Position numbers and translations under genes: made by a program
Shown here: in pieces, positions 8,731 to 15,237 of the stretch
Numbering within the stretch: position 1 is the stretch's first letter
Layout of the letters: each line of letters starts with the position of its first letter
NCBI GenBank assembly: GCA_041738295.1
Contig: JBGSQC010000354.1
Location: forward strand, 1-18,151
DNA length: 18,151 nt
Reading direction: 5' to 3'
From: Zhengella sp041738295
Lineage (GTDB): Bacteria; Pseudomonadota; Alphaproteobacteria; Rhizobiales; Rhizobiaceae
Notes under the pieces: model-generated
What the model was told of the DNA's origin: nothing
Database searches by the model: none
What the model saw: the letters and a program-made list of their open reading frames with translations, nothing else

Positions 8731-9447
8731 TCAGTCAGCACCAGCCGCCGGCAATGCCCCGAGCCTCAAAAGGGCCGAGACAAGTTTCTCTCTAAGCGCC
8801 TGAGGTGTCTGGCGGCTGGTGACATAAGGCAGGCCGGGACGTGCAGCTGTCCAGCCGGTGACCACCAGTTTACGGGCTGCCGGTTCATGGGCAAGGGCCA
8901 TGGCCCAGCTTCGGCAGTCAATGGCGGCAAAGTCTGCCTCGCCAATGGCGACCGCCCGGATCGACGCCCGGTGGCCTCCGGTCATTCGAGCACGATCCAC
9001 CAGTCCGGAATCCCGAAGGTCTTCGGCAAGGGCGATGGAACCTGACAGGGATTCGCGCGCGTTGATCGCCGGGCGGAGGCGGTCGTCAATGGCAACAGCG
9101 AAAACCGCGCCGTCCTGTTTCCCGGAAGGCGCCGGGCAGGCATTGCCTGTCCGCATCACGATGGCTGACCGGTAGAACGCGCCGGACCCGCCGGGCACAT
9201 CGTCATAGGAAGGCTGTGCCAGGACGTGAAGATGGTCCAGAAGTCCGGCTTTCAGCGGTCCCCAGCAGGTCTGCGAAAAGACGAGATCCGGATCAAGCCA
9301 CAACGCTCCCAGCGCTGCGCCATCTTCCGGCCGGGTGAGGAAAGCAGGAAGCTCCTGCACTTCGGCGCGCAGGCGGCCGTAGAAACTGTCAACAGCCTCG
9401 CGCTCCTCCGGCCAGTCATACATCGGCAGTGCCGCCTTGCCGCTCAT
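8731..9447 (-). CDS. PhnD-like (phosphate/phosphonate-binding fold) protein without signal peptide
   Basis: Protein of 238 residues resembling the periplasmic component of phosphate/phosphonate ABC transporters. Visible family features are ALPMYDWPEE at the start, LVFSQTCWGPLK and SYDDVPGGSGAFYRSAIVMR in the first lobe, and GEADFAAIDCRSW in the second. There is no signal peptide or lipoprotein box, and no ABC permease or ATPase gene nearby, so it is probably a cytoplasmic protein that uses the fold for sensing or an unknown step. I know of such stand-alone members in rhizobia and relatives, but not of an established function. Its ATG overlaps the desaturase stop as ATGA (9444-9447), indicating translational coupling. 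A GGCGG/CCGCC stem with a 4-nt loop (8708-8721) follows the stop but lacks a U-tract. Confidence 0.75.
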   Translation of the reverse strand: MSGKAALPMYDWPEEREAVDSFYGRLRAEVQELPAFLTRPEDGAALGALWLDPDLVFSQTCWGPLKAGLLDHLHVLAQPSYDDVPGGSGAFYRSAIVMRTGNACPAPSGKQDGAVFAVAIDDRLRPAINARESLSGSIALAEDLRDSGLVDRARMTGGHRASIRAVAIGEADFAAIDCRSWAMALAHEPAARKLVVTGWTAARPGLPYVTSRQTPQALREKLVSALLRLGALPAAGAD

Positions 9448-10391
9448 GCGATCTGCTGCCTTGCCATGTCCGGATCAGTGGGCAGGCCACTGTCATTGGC
9501 CCCCGGTTCGATGCGCTGCAACACCGGATGCACGACCGGTTCCTTGGGCATCAGGCCATAAAGGCGCAGCAGCTCGAGATAATTGGCAAAGACATAGCCG
9601 CCATTGATGGCATGCCATTCGTCCCGGCGCTCGCGGTAAAGGCGCGGCAGTTCATACCATGGTGCCTGCGGCAGGCGGTGATGCACGATGTGCAAATTGT
9701 TGTTGAGGAAAAGGAAGGAAAGCGGCGAACGCTCGACGATGATGGTCCGCCCCTCCGGCGTTTCATGCCATCGGTGCTCGGCAAAGGTCCGGATGGAAAT
9801 GATCGACAGCGATGGCCAGGCGACTGCGACGACATAAAGCCAGATAGGGATTCCGGCCAGCCACAGTGCGGAGAGCAGCGGGACAAGCGCAATCAGGTGC
9901 AGCCCCCAGGCAAGGCGCGCGCGTTCATTGCCCTGCACGACCAATCGAGCCTCGGATGCAAGAAACCCGCCGCCGCCCAGCACAGGACCAAGGATGATTC
10001 GGCCAAGGAATGTGTTGTTGACAACCAGCAGCCGCTGGAACCAGCGCGGCATCTTTTCATGGAGCCAGCGGGCCTTGTAATAGCTCTCGGGGTCTTCGAA
10101 CGGGTCTGTCAGCCGCTCGTCGTGATGGTGGGCCAGATGCGTCGCCTTGTAGCGGCGATAGGGATAGACCAGCGAAAGGGGGATGGAGACCAGCGCCTCA
10201 TTGACTGCCTTGTTCCGTGTCGGGTGGCCGTGCAGGCATTCGTGGACGAGGGAGGAATGCAGGGCAGCCATGAGAGCCATTGTTATCAACGCTGCCAAGG
10301 GATAGAGGGGCCAGAGCAAGAAGGCAGCGGCAATCCATAATCCGTAACAGGCTGCAATCAGCGTCAGGGTAGGCCACTCAAGTCGCGGCAA
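9444..10391 (-). CDS. membrane fatty-acid-desaturase-family enzyme
   Basis: Protein of 315 residues from a TTG start. The three histidine clusters of membrane di-iron desaturases and hydroxylases are present: HECLHGH (50-56), HLAHHH (85-90) and HIVHH (234-238), with an additional EHRWHE (205-210). Hydrophobic stretches lie near residues 8-45, 125-143 and 163-200. The frame is open to a GTG at 10649, but that extension is Cys/Arg-rich and unlike a desaturase, and no start in it has a good ribosome-binding site. The TTG has AGGAG at a spacing of 8 and gives a normal family length. By family it would oxidise a lipid or another hydrophobic substrate using O2. Its coupling to PhnD-like and DAO-GcvT genes leaves open a non-lipid substrate. 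Confidence 0.85.
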   Translation of the reverse strand: MPRLEWPTLTLIAACYGLWIAAAFLLWPLYPLAALITMALMAALHSSLVHECLHGHPTRNKAVNEALVSIPLSLVYPYRRYKATHLAHHHDERLTDPFEDPESYYKARWLHEKMPRWFQRLLVVNNTFLGRIILGPVLGGGGFLASEARLVVQGNERARLAWGLHLIALVPLLSALWLAGIPIWLYVVAVAWPSLSIISIRTFAEHRWHETPEGRTIIVERSPLSFLFLNNNLHIVHHRLPQAPWYELPRLYRERRDEWHAINGGYVFANYLELLRLYGLMPKEPVVHPVLQRIEPGANDSGLPTDPDMARQQIA

Positions 10392-10636
10392 AATAGGTTC
10401 TCCTCTGTCAGCCAGGCAAGCACCGGTCACACGGCACCCTGCGGAACGAGGCGTGGCCATGCGCACGCGCAAAAGGTTCAGGGCGGACACCACTGCGCAG
10501 GCCGATGCCTTTGCCGCCGCGTCGCTTCCCGGTCCATCACGCCCTTTGCTGTGACAGGTTCCCGCCTCGCCCGCCCGGATGTGCCGGTTCGAACGAGGAT
10601 CAGTTGTGCATCCATTCGTCTGTAGGGACAACGTGT

Positions 10637-10656
10637 CAGTGATCTTCACTTCACTG
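10637..10656. repeat. inverted repeat, candidate operator 1
   Basis: CAGTGA and TCACTG are perfect 6-bp arms separated by 8 bp, 62 bp upstream of the XRE start codon. With the next repeat it may form a two-site operator, but the arms are short enough to arise by chance. Confidence 0.3.
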
Positions 10657-10668
10657 TCCGTTTGATGA

Positions 10669-10693
10669 TTTCAATAAAGTGTGTTTACTGAAG
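10669..10693. promoter_or_regulatory. imperfect palindrome, candidate XRE operator
   Basis: TTTCAATAAA and TTTACTGAAG are inverted repeats matching at 8 of 10 positions around a GTGTG centre. The site ends 24 bp before the XRE start codon and covers the spacer and -10 box of a possible leftward desaturase promoter. One DNA-bound regulator there could therefore control both directions. That XRE-family proteins bind such palindromes and self-regulate is known; binding at this site is inference. Confidence 0.45.
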
Positions 10694-10717
10694 TCAACAG
10701 AATGTGAGGGAGTTCCC

Positions 10718-11560
10718 ATGGGCAAACGGGATGTGGCTGCGCTCTTCCGCAGCCGGTTGATGCAGTTGCAAACCCAATCCGGCCTGACCAAGTCGGCCTT
10801 TGCCGAGGGCCTTGGCATCGACCGCTCGGCGCTGTCCCAGTTGATGACGGGCCCGTCTCCGCGCCTGCCGCGTGCCGAAACGCTTCTGGCGCTCGCAAGC
10901 AAATACCAGATTTCAACCGACTGGCTGCTCGGACTGAGCGAGGATACCGGTTCGGTCACCCAGGCGCTGGATGCTGTGGAAACGGAAGCCGCACTGGACG
11001 AGCAGAGCCGAACCGCGATGGAGCGCTGGCACAGCGAGGCGAACGGGCAGAAGATCCGCTATGTGCCGGCCCAGTTGCCCGATCTCATGCGGACGCCGGA
11101 AATCATCAACTTCCAGGCAAAGGCTTCCGAACAAGAGCGCCGCCGCCTTCAGGCCCAGACCTTGCGCCGATTGCGCATCTCGCGCGCTTCCGAAACAGAC
11201 ATCGAGCTGTGCATGCCGATGCAGACGCTCGATGTTTTTGCCGAGGGAAAGGGTGTCTGGCAGGGCCTTGGCGCGCGCGCCCGCGAAGCCCAGATCGCCT
11301 ACATCGCGCGGACCGTTGACGAGCTTTACCCGGCTTTCCGGATGTACCTGTTTGACGGGCGCGGACGGTTCGCGCCGCCCATGACCATTTTCGGTTATCA
11401 GAGGGCAGCCATTTACGCCGGCGATGTCTATCTGTTGATCCGCTCCAAGCGCCTCATCCGTGATCTTGCCAACGGGTTTGACGGACACATCCGCAATGCT
11501 GTGGTGCACGCCCATGAAGCCGCCGATTATGTGCGGTCGCTCAAGGTCACCGGCAGCTAG
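10718..11560 (+). CDS. XRE-family helix-turn-helix transcriptional regulator
   Basis: Protein of 280 residues. Residues 7-75 form a Cro/C1-type DNA-binding domain: RSRLMQLQTQSGLTKSAFAE, then GIDRSALSQLMTG (33-45) and LALASKYQISTDWLLGL (57-73). About 200 residues follow that I cannot assign to a named ligand domain. They hold a charged helical stretch (EQERRRLQAQTLRRLRI) and a C-terminal part with hydrophobic strands (MYLFDGRGR, AIYAGDVYLLI) that may bind an effector. The ATG at 10718 is preceded by GAGGGAG and beats an in-frame ATG 39 bp upstream that would run through the palindrome. It is divergent from the desaturase unit and upstream of the MttB-like gene on the same strand, so either or both may be targets. 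Confidence 0.88.
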   Translation: MGKRDVAALFRSRLMQLQTQSGLTKSAFAEGLGIDRSALSQLMTGPSPRLPRAETLLALASKYQISTDWLLGLSEDTGSVTQALDAVETEAALDEQSRTAMERWHSEANGQKIRYVPAQLPDLMRTPEIINFQAKASEQERRRLQAQTLRRLRISRASETDIELCMPMQTLDVFAEGKGVWQGLGARAREAQIAYIARTVDELYPAFRMYLFDGRGRFAPPMTIFGYQRAAIYAGDVYLLIRSKRLIRDLANGFDGHIRNAVVHAHEAADYVRSLKVTGS

Positions 11561-11584
11561 GTTTCGTCTTTTTCGCCAAGGACC

Positions 11585-11597
11585 CTGTTGTCAACAG
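11585..11597. promoter_or_regulatory. perfect 13-bp palindrome upstream of the MttB-like gene
   Basis: CTGTTG and CAACAG flank a single T, in the gap between the XRE stop and the MttB-like start. The half-site GTCAACAG also occurs at 10693-10700, just upstream of the XRE start, and once within the PhnD-like coding sequence (9388-9395). An operator role for the XRE protein is possible. I see no convincing -35/-10 pair beside it, and the coding copy shows the half-site also appears by chance. Confidence 0.35.
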
Positions 11598-11665
11598 TCG
11601 TCTTGTCGCCGCACCCTTCGCCGCATTAGCTTCCGCCCCGAATGACCGCCGAAAGGGCCCCTGGC

Positions 11666-13258
11666 ATGAACACCGATGAACTGCCTTCTTCTGCACCGAC
11701 CGAGGATTTGTCGGGGGAGCGTCGCAAGCGCGGCGGAGGCCGTGGCGGCAATGCGCGCCGGGTAACCGGTTTCCGGCTTGACCAGATGCCCTGGACCGTC
11801 CCGGTCAACAATGACCGGCCGACCGAGCCGCTGGACGAGGACGGCATCGAAGCCATTCATCAAGGGGCCATGCGCATCCTGTCGGAAATCGGCATTGAGT
11901 TCCTCAATGACGAGGCTCTGGAAATTTTCCGGCAGGCCGGCTGCCGCGTCGAAGGCCAGAACGTCCGCATGGACGAGGCCTTTGTGACCGAAATGGTGGC
12001 ACGGGCACCATCTGCCTTCACCATCACGCCGCGCAATCCGAAAAAGGCCGTGCGGATCGGCGACGGGCGCATGGCTTTCGTCAATGTCTCCTCGCCTCCG
12101 AGTTCCTGGGACATGGTGCGCGGCAAGCGGGCCGGTGATTTCGAGGCCTGTCGCGAATTCCTGATGCTGAGCCAAGCCTTCAATTGCATCCACATTTGCG
12201 GCGGCTACCCGGTCGAGCCCGTTGATATCCACGCTTCCGTTCGTCATCTCGACGTGCTGCGTGAAAAGCTGGTGCTGACCGACAAGGTCTGCCACGCCTA
12301 CAGTCTCGGCAAGGAGCGCGTCGAGGATGCCATGGAAATGGTGCGCATTGCCGGCGGCCTCACCCATGAGGAATTTGACGCCGCCCCGCGCATGTTCACC
12401 AACATCAATTCGGTCTCGCCGCTGCGCCAGGATTTTCCGATGATCGACGGCGCGCTGCGCATGGCAAGGCGCGGCCAGCCGGTCATCGTCACGCCCTTCA
12501 CCCTTGCCGGCGCCATGGCGCCGGTCACCATGGCCGGTGCGGTCGCCCTGTCGATTGCCGAAGCCCTGTCGGCCATCGCACTCATCCAGTATGTGGTGCC
12601 CGGCGCCCCTGTGGTGCTCGGCACGTTTACCTCCAATGTCGACATGCGCACCGGCGCCCCGGCTTTTGGAACGCCGGAATATATCCGCGCCACGCAGATG
12701 ACCGGCCAGATGGCGCGCCGCTATCGTCTGCCGCTGCGTTCCTCAGGCGTCTGCACCGCCAATGTTCCCGATGCCCAGGCCATGTGGGAAACCTGCAACA
12801 GCCTCTGGGCTGCAGTCCAGTCCGGCAGCAATGTCGTCTACCATGCCGCTGGATGGCTGGAGGGCGGCCTGATTGCCAGCCCTGAAAAGTTCGTCATGGA
12901 TTGCGAGATGCTTCAGATGATCGAGCGCTATTTCGAGACATCGATCCTTGGCGTCACCCCGGACGACATCGCCGTCGATGCGATCCGCGAGGTCGGTGCA
13001 GGTGGCCACTTCTTTGGCATCGGCCATACGCAGGCGCGCTATGAAACGGCCTTCTATTCGCCCTTCGCTTCCGATTGGCGCAACTATGAGGCCTGGCAGG
13101 CTGATGGTTCGGTGCAGACCACGGAACGCGCCCATCGCATCTACCGAAACATCGTTGACACCTTCACGCCGCCGCCGATGGATCCGGCGATCCTGGAAGA
13201 GCTTGATGCCTTTGTCGCCCGCCGCAAGGAAGAAGGCGGCGCACCGACCGATTTCTGA
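11666..13258 (+). CDS. trimethylamine methyltransferase (MttB) superfamily protein, non-pyrrolysine type
   Basis: Protein of 530 residues. A basic glycine-rich leader (RRKRGGGRGGNARR, 19-32) precedes the MttB-superfamily TIM-barrel body. Family features include GAMRILSEIGIEFLN (67-81), GVCTANVPDAQAMWE (361-375) and the C-terminal block GAGGHFFGIGHTQARYET (444-461). The frame has no internal TAG, so unlike archaeal MttB it does not use pyrrolysine. Characterised non-pyrrolysine members such as glycine betaine methyltransferase MtgB move a methyl group from a quaternary amine to a corrinoid protein. No corrinoid protein or corrinoid:THF methyltransferase gene lies in this window. I prefer ATG 11666 (AAAGG at a spacing of 9); an in-frame ATG at 11642 has no visible ribosome-binding site. 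It sits with three enzymes acting on partly demethylated amines, which suits a betaine-like substrate. Confidence 0.9.
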   Translation: MNTDELPSSAPTEDLSGERRKRGGGRGGNARRVTGFRLDQMPWTVPVNNDRPTEPLDEDGIEAIHQGAMRILSEIGIEFLNDEALEIFRQAGCRVEGQNVRMDEAFVTEMVARAPSAFTITPRNPKKAVRIGDGRMAFVNVSSPPSSWDMVRGKRAGDFEACREFLMLSQAFNCIHICGGYPVEPVDIHASVRHLDVLREKLVLTDKVCHAYSLGKERVEDAMEMVRIAGGLTHEEFDAAPRMFTNINSVSPLRQDFPMIDGALRMARRGQPVIVTPFTLAGAMAPVTMAGAVALSIAEALSAIALIQYVVPGAPVVLGTFTSNVDMRTGAPAFGTPEYIRATQMTGQMARRYRLPLRSSGVCTANVPDAQAMWETCNSLWAAVQSGSNVVYHAAGWLEGGLIASPEKFVMDCEMLQMIERYFETSILGVTPDDIAVDAIREVGAGGHFFGIGHTQARYETAFYSPFASDWRNYEAWQADGSVQTTERAHRIYRNIVDTFTPPPMDPAILEELDAFVARRKEEGGAPTDF

Positions 13259-13285
13259 CAACGGGAACTCTGACCACAGGACAGG

Positions 13286-13969
13286 TCAGCCGCGCGCTGC
13301 CCGCTCGATGCCGCCTGTGCAGAAATCGATCAGCGTTTCCCGGTGGCTGGCCAGCCGCTCGCCCGTGTCGGCAGGGGGAAAATCGTTGCCGCTTGCCAGT
13401 GCCGCAATGCGGACTGTCGAGGCAACGGTCGACAGCATGGCGGCAACAGACATGACCAAAGCCGCAGCCAAGCGGTCACGGGCAGCTTCAGGGTAGAGGC
13501 GTTCGATTTCTCCAAGGAAGATGAGTGCCACAGGATCATAGAGATCCTTGACATGGGGATACCATCGGCTGTCGCCGGCCAGATGGGCAATCAGCCGCGC
13601 ATAGGCCAGCCATTGCGGATCACCCGCCGAGGCAAAGTCGATATAGGGATTGATATAGGCAGCCATCAGGCTGCGGATGGTGATCGCCTGTCCTCCATGG
13701 CGAAGCGCGTCAAGGGCGCTCATCCGGCGAGCCGAGAGCAGCTCCACCCGCCTTCGCAAAATGGTGGAGAACAGCTCTTCCTTCGAACCGGAGTGGAAGC
13801 CGACGACGCCCAGCGTCACTTCTGCTTCCTTGGCGATCTGGCGGATCGAAACGGCATCGTACCCATGATCGGCAAACAGGCGCTCGGCAGCGTCCAGCAC
13901 GCGTTCGCGCGTGGCCTCGCCGCGGACTAGGCGCCCGTCTTCCCTCACTGTTGCTTCGGCTTGGGACAT
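13286..13969 (-). CDS. TetR-family transcriptional repressor
   Basis: Protein of 227 residues. The N-terminal DNA-binding domain is typical: TRERVLDAAERLFADHGYDA (20-39), then SIRQIAKEAEVTLGVVGFHSGSKEELF (41-67) containing the helix-turn-helix. The helical C-terminal part (for example ARLIAHLAGDSRWYPHVKDL) would bind the effector. ATG 13969 has AAGAGGAG about 11 bp upstream; an ATG 33 bp earlier has no ribosome-binding site and lies in the promoter. It is convergent with the MttB-like gene (27-bp gap) and divergent from the TRAP operon, with which it shares an overlapping promoter pair. It most likely represses both itself and the TRAP-cyclase operon until a substrate or intermediate binds. 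Confidence 0.92.
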   Translation of the reverse strand: MSQAEATVREDGRLVRGEATRERVLDAAERLFADHGYDAVSIRQIAKEAEVTLGVVGFHSGSKEELFSTILRRRVELLSARRMSALDALRHGGQAITIRSLMAAYINPYIDFASAGDPQWLAYARLIAHLAGDSRWYPHVKDLYDPVALIFLGEIERLYPEAARDRLAAALVMSVAAMLSTVASTVRIAALASGNDFPPADTGERLASHRETLIDFCTGGIERAARG

Positions 13970-13986
13970 TCGCCCGATCACTCCTC

Positions 13987-14015
13987 TTGACAAATAATAC
14001 ATACGTACAGATAGT
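13987..14015 (+). promoter_or_regulatory. sigma-70 promoter of the TRAP operon
   Basis: A perfect -35 box TTGACA (13987-13992), a 17-bp spacer and GATAGT (14010-14015) read toward dctP. Transcription would start near 14022, giving a leader of about 78 nt. The spacer contains the self-complementary TACGTA (14002-14007), a good place for TetR-family repressor binding. Confidence 0.65.
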
Positions 14016-14022
14016 TTTCCAA
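13994..14022 (-). promoter_or_regulatory. sigma-70 promoter of the tetR gene, face-to-face with the TRAP promoter
   Basis: Read leftward, TTGGAA (14022-14017), a 17-bp spacer and TATTAT (13999-13994) match sigma-70 boxes at four and five of six positions. The start would be near 13987, about 18 nt before the tetR ATG. It overlaps the rightward promoter almost completely and shares the TACGTA core in its spacer, so one bound dimer could block both. Confidence 0.55.
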
Positions 14023-14099
14023 GTCCTTCGTATGACCCCTATGGCACGAAGGCAGCCGGGTTGGGAGACCCGGTCAACAAGGTCAATGGGAGGACCGCC

Positions 14100-15164
14100 A
14101 TGTATCGCAGGACATTCCTGGCCGCGAGCCTGCTCGCCGCCAGCTTTTTCACCGCCCCTGCCGCCAAGGCAGAAACGATCGACATCACCACGGTGGCTGG
14201 CCATCCGCCCGTCTTCCTGTGGGTGAAGCTCATTCCGGAAGCCTTCATACCCACCGTCAACAAGGCTCTGGAGGGCAGCGGCCATTCTGTCAATTGGACC
14301 GAGGCCTATGGTGGAACTCTGGCCAAGGTGGGCGGCGAACTGGAAGCCATGGAAGAAGGCCTCGCCCAGATCGGCATCGTCTCTTCGCTGTTTGAAGCCT
14401 CGCTTCTGCCCTTGCAGAACGTCTCCTATGTGACGCCGTTCCACTCGCCCAAGACGGATGTGGTCTTCGACGCCATCGAGCAGATGCATGAGGAAATTCC
14501 CGACATGCGCAAGCTCTGGGCCGACAAGGATCTCGAATATTTGTCCGGCGGTTTCGGTCTCGAGGATTATTTCCTGATGACCAAGTTCCCGGTCAAATCC
14601 ATCGACGACCTGAAGGGCAAGAAGATCGGCGCACCCGGTCCGGCCGTCAACTGGCTGAAAGACACCGGCGCGGTAGGCGTGTCGGGCAACCTCACCACCT
14701 ACTACAATGACCTTCAGACAGGCGTGATTGACGGTGTCGTGGTGTTCCCGACGGCAGCGGCTCCCGCAAAGCTCGCCGAACAGGCCAAATATGTCACCAA
14801 GGTCAATTTCGGCGCGCAATATGCCGGTGCCATGGTGGCCAAGAAAAGCTGGTTTGACGCACAGCCTGATGCGGTGAAGGCGGCCATCCGCGCCGGAGTT
14901 GCGGCCTATGCCAAGGCCTATCGCGCCGGGCTGGATGAGCGTGTCGCCGGGGCCTACAAGGCCATTGAGGCTGCCGGTGGTGAAATATCCGAAATGTCGG
15001 AAGCCGAGCGCAAGCGCTGGGCCGACACGCTTCCCAACATCGCCATGGAATGGGCCAAGGCGCAGGACGCAGCCGGTCTTGCCGGAACGGCTGTGCTGAA
15101 AGCCTTCATGGACAAGCAGGCCGCAGCCGGCGAGACACTCGTCCGCGACTGGTCCAAGCCGTGA
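14100..15164 (+). CDS. dctP: TRAP transporter substrate-binding protein (DctP family)
   Basis: Protein of 354 residues with a Sec signal peptide: MYRRTF, a hydrophobic core, and probable cleavage after AAKA (residue 24). The mature part fits periplasmic DctP-family receptors, including SIDDLKGKKIGAPGP (167-181) and YYNDLQTGVIDGVVV (201-215). The position that usually holds the carboxylate-binding arginine of TRAP receptors (KIR in many members) is Gly177 here, so the ligand or its binding mode may be unusual. ATG 14100 is preceded by GGGAGGA at a spacing of 5; an in-frame ATG 39 bp earlier would displace the signal peptide. It is the first gene of the operon driven by the promoter at 13987, and a strong hairpin follows its stop. 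Confidence 0.93.
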   Translation: MYRRTFLAASLLAASFFTAPAAKAETIDITTVAGHPPVFLWVKLIPEAFIPTVNKALEGSGHSVNWTEAYGGTLAKVGGELEAMEEGLAQIGIVSSLFEASLLPLQNVSYVTPFHSPKTDVVFDAIEQMHEEIPDMRKLWADKDLEYLSGGFGLEDYFLMTKFPVKSIDDLKGKKIGAPGPAVNWLKDTGAVGVSGNLTTYYNDLQTGVIDGVVVFPTAAAPAKLAEQAKYVTKVNFGAQYAGAMVAKKSWFDAQPDAVKAAIRAGVAAYAKAYRAGLDERVAGAYKAIEAAGGEISEMSEAERKRWADTLPNIAMEWAKAQDAAGLAGTAVLKAFMDKQAAAGETLVRDWSKP

Positions 15165-15171
15165 TCTTGGC

Positions 15172-15199
15172 TCCGGCGGGTGCCCTGGCATCCGCCGGA
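15172..15199 (+). promoter_or_regulatory. intercistronic RNA hairpin after dctP
   Basis: Arms TCCGGCGG (15172-15179) and CCGCCGGA (15192-15199) pair perfectly. The stem continues through a G-U pair and TGCC/GGCA around a two-base loop, giving about 13 pairs. It begins 7 nt after the dctP stop. No T-tract follows, so it looks less like a full terminator than a 3'-end protector or partial attenuator. Either would allow more receptor than membrane subunits to be made, a common need in TRAP operons. Confidence 0.6.
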
Positions 15200-15237
15200 C
15201 TTCCTTCCAGTCCTGTCATCACCGGATCACCAAGCTG

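Larger units (their letters stand above)
10392..10717. other. 326-bp divergent control region between desaturase and XRE regulator
   Basis: I see no protein-coding gene here. The leftward frame of the desaturase stays open to 10649, but its composition argues against translation. The half next to the XRE gene is AT-richer and holds two inverted repeats (10637-10656 and 10669-10693). A possible leftward promoter, TTGACT (10697-10692), an 18-bp spacer and TGAAAT (10673-10668), overlaps the second repeat. If used, it would give a leader of about 270 nt before the TTG start of the desaturase. A rightward candidate, TTGATG (10662-10667), 17 bp, TTACTG (10685-10690), is weaker. Confidence 0.5.

Noticed and set aside
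9388..9395. GTCAACAG copy as a third XRE operator half-site
   Set aside because: It lies within PhnD-like coding sequence and lacks a matching second half, so chance is the simplest explanation.
10392..10649. N-terminal extension of the desaturase to the GTG at 10649
   Set aside because: The extension is Cys/Arg-rich, has no good ribosome-binding site and would overlap the likely control region.
11642..13258. Amber-codon (pyrrolysine) readthrough in the MttB-like gene
   Set aside because: The frame is uninterrupted over the full family length with no in-frame TAG, so pyrrolysine is not used.
13270..13289. CTGACC/GGTCAG stem with an 8-base loop between the convergent MttB-like and tetR genes
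   Set aside because: The position would suit a bidirectional terminator, but the stem is only 6 bp, includes the tetR stop codon and has no T-tract on either side.
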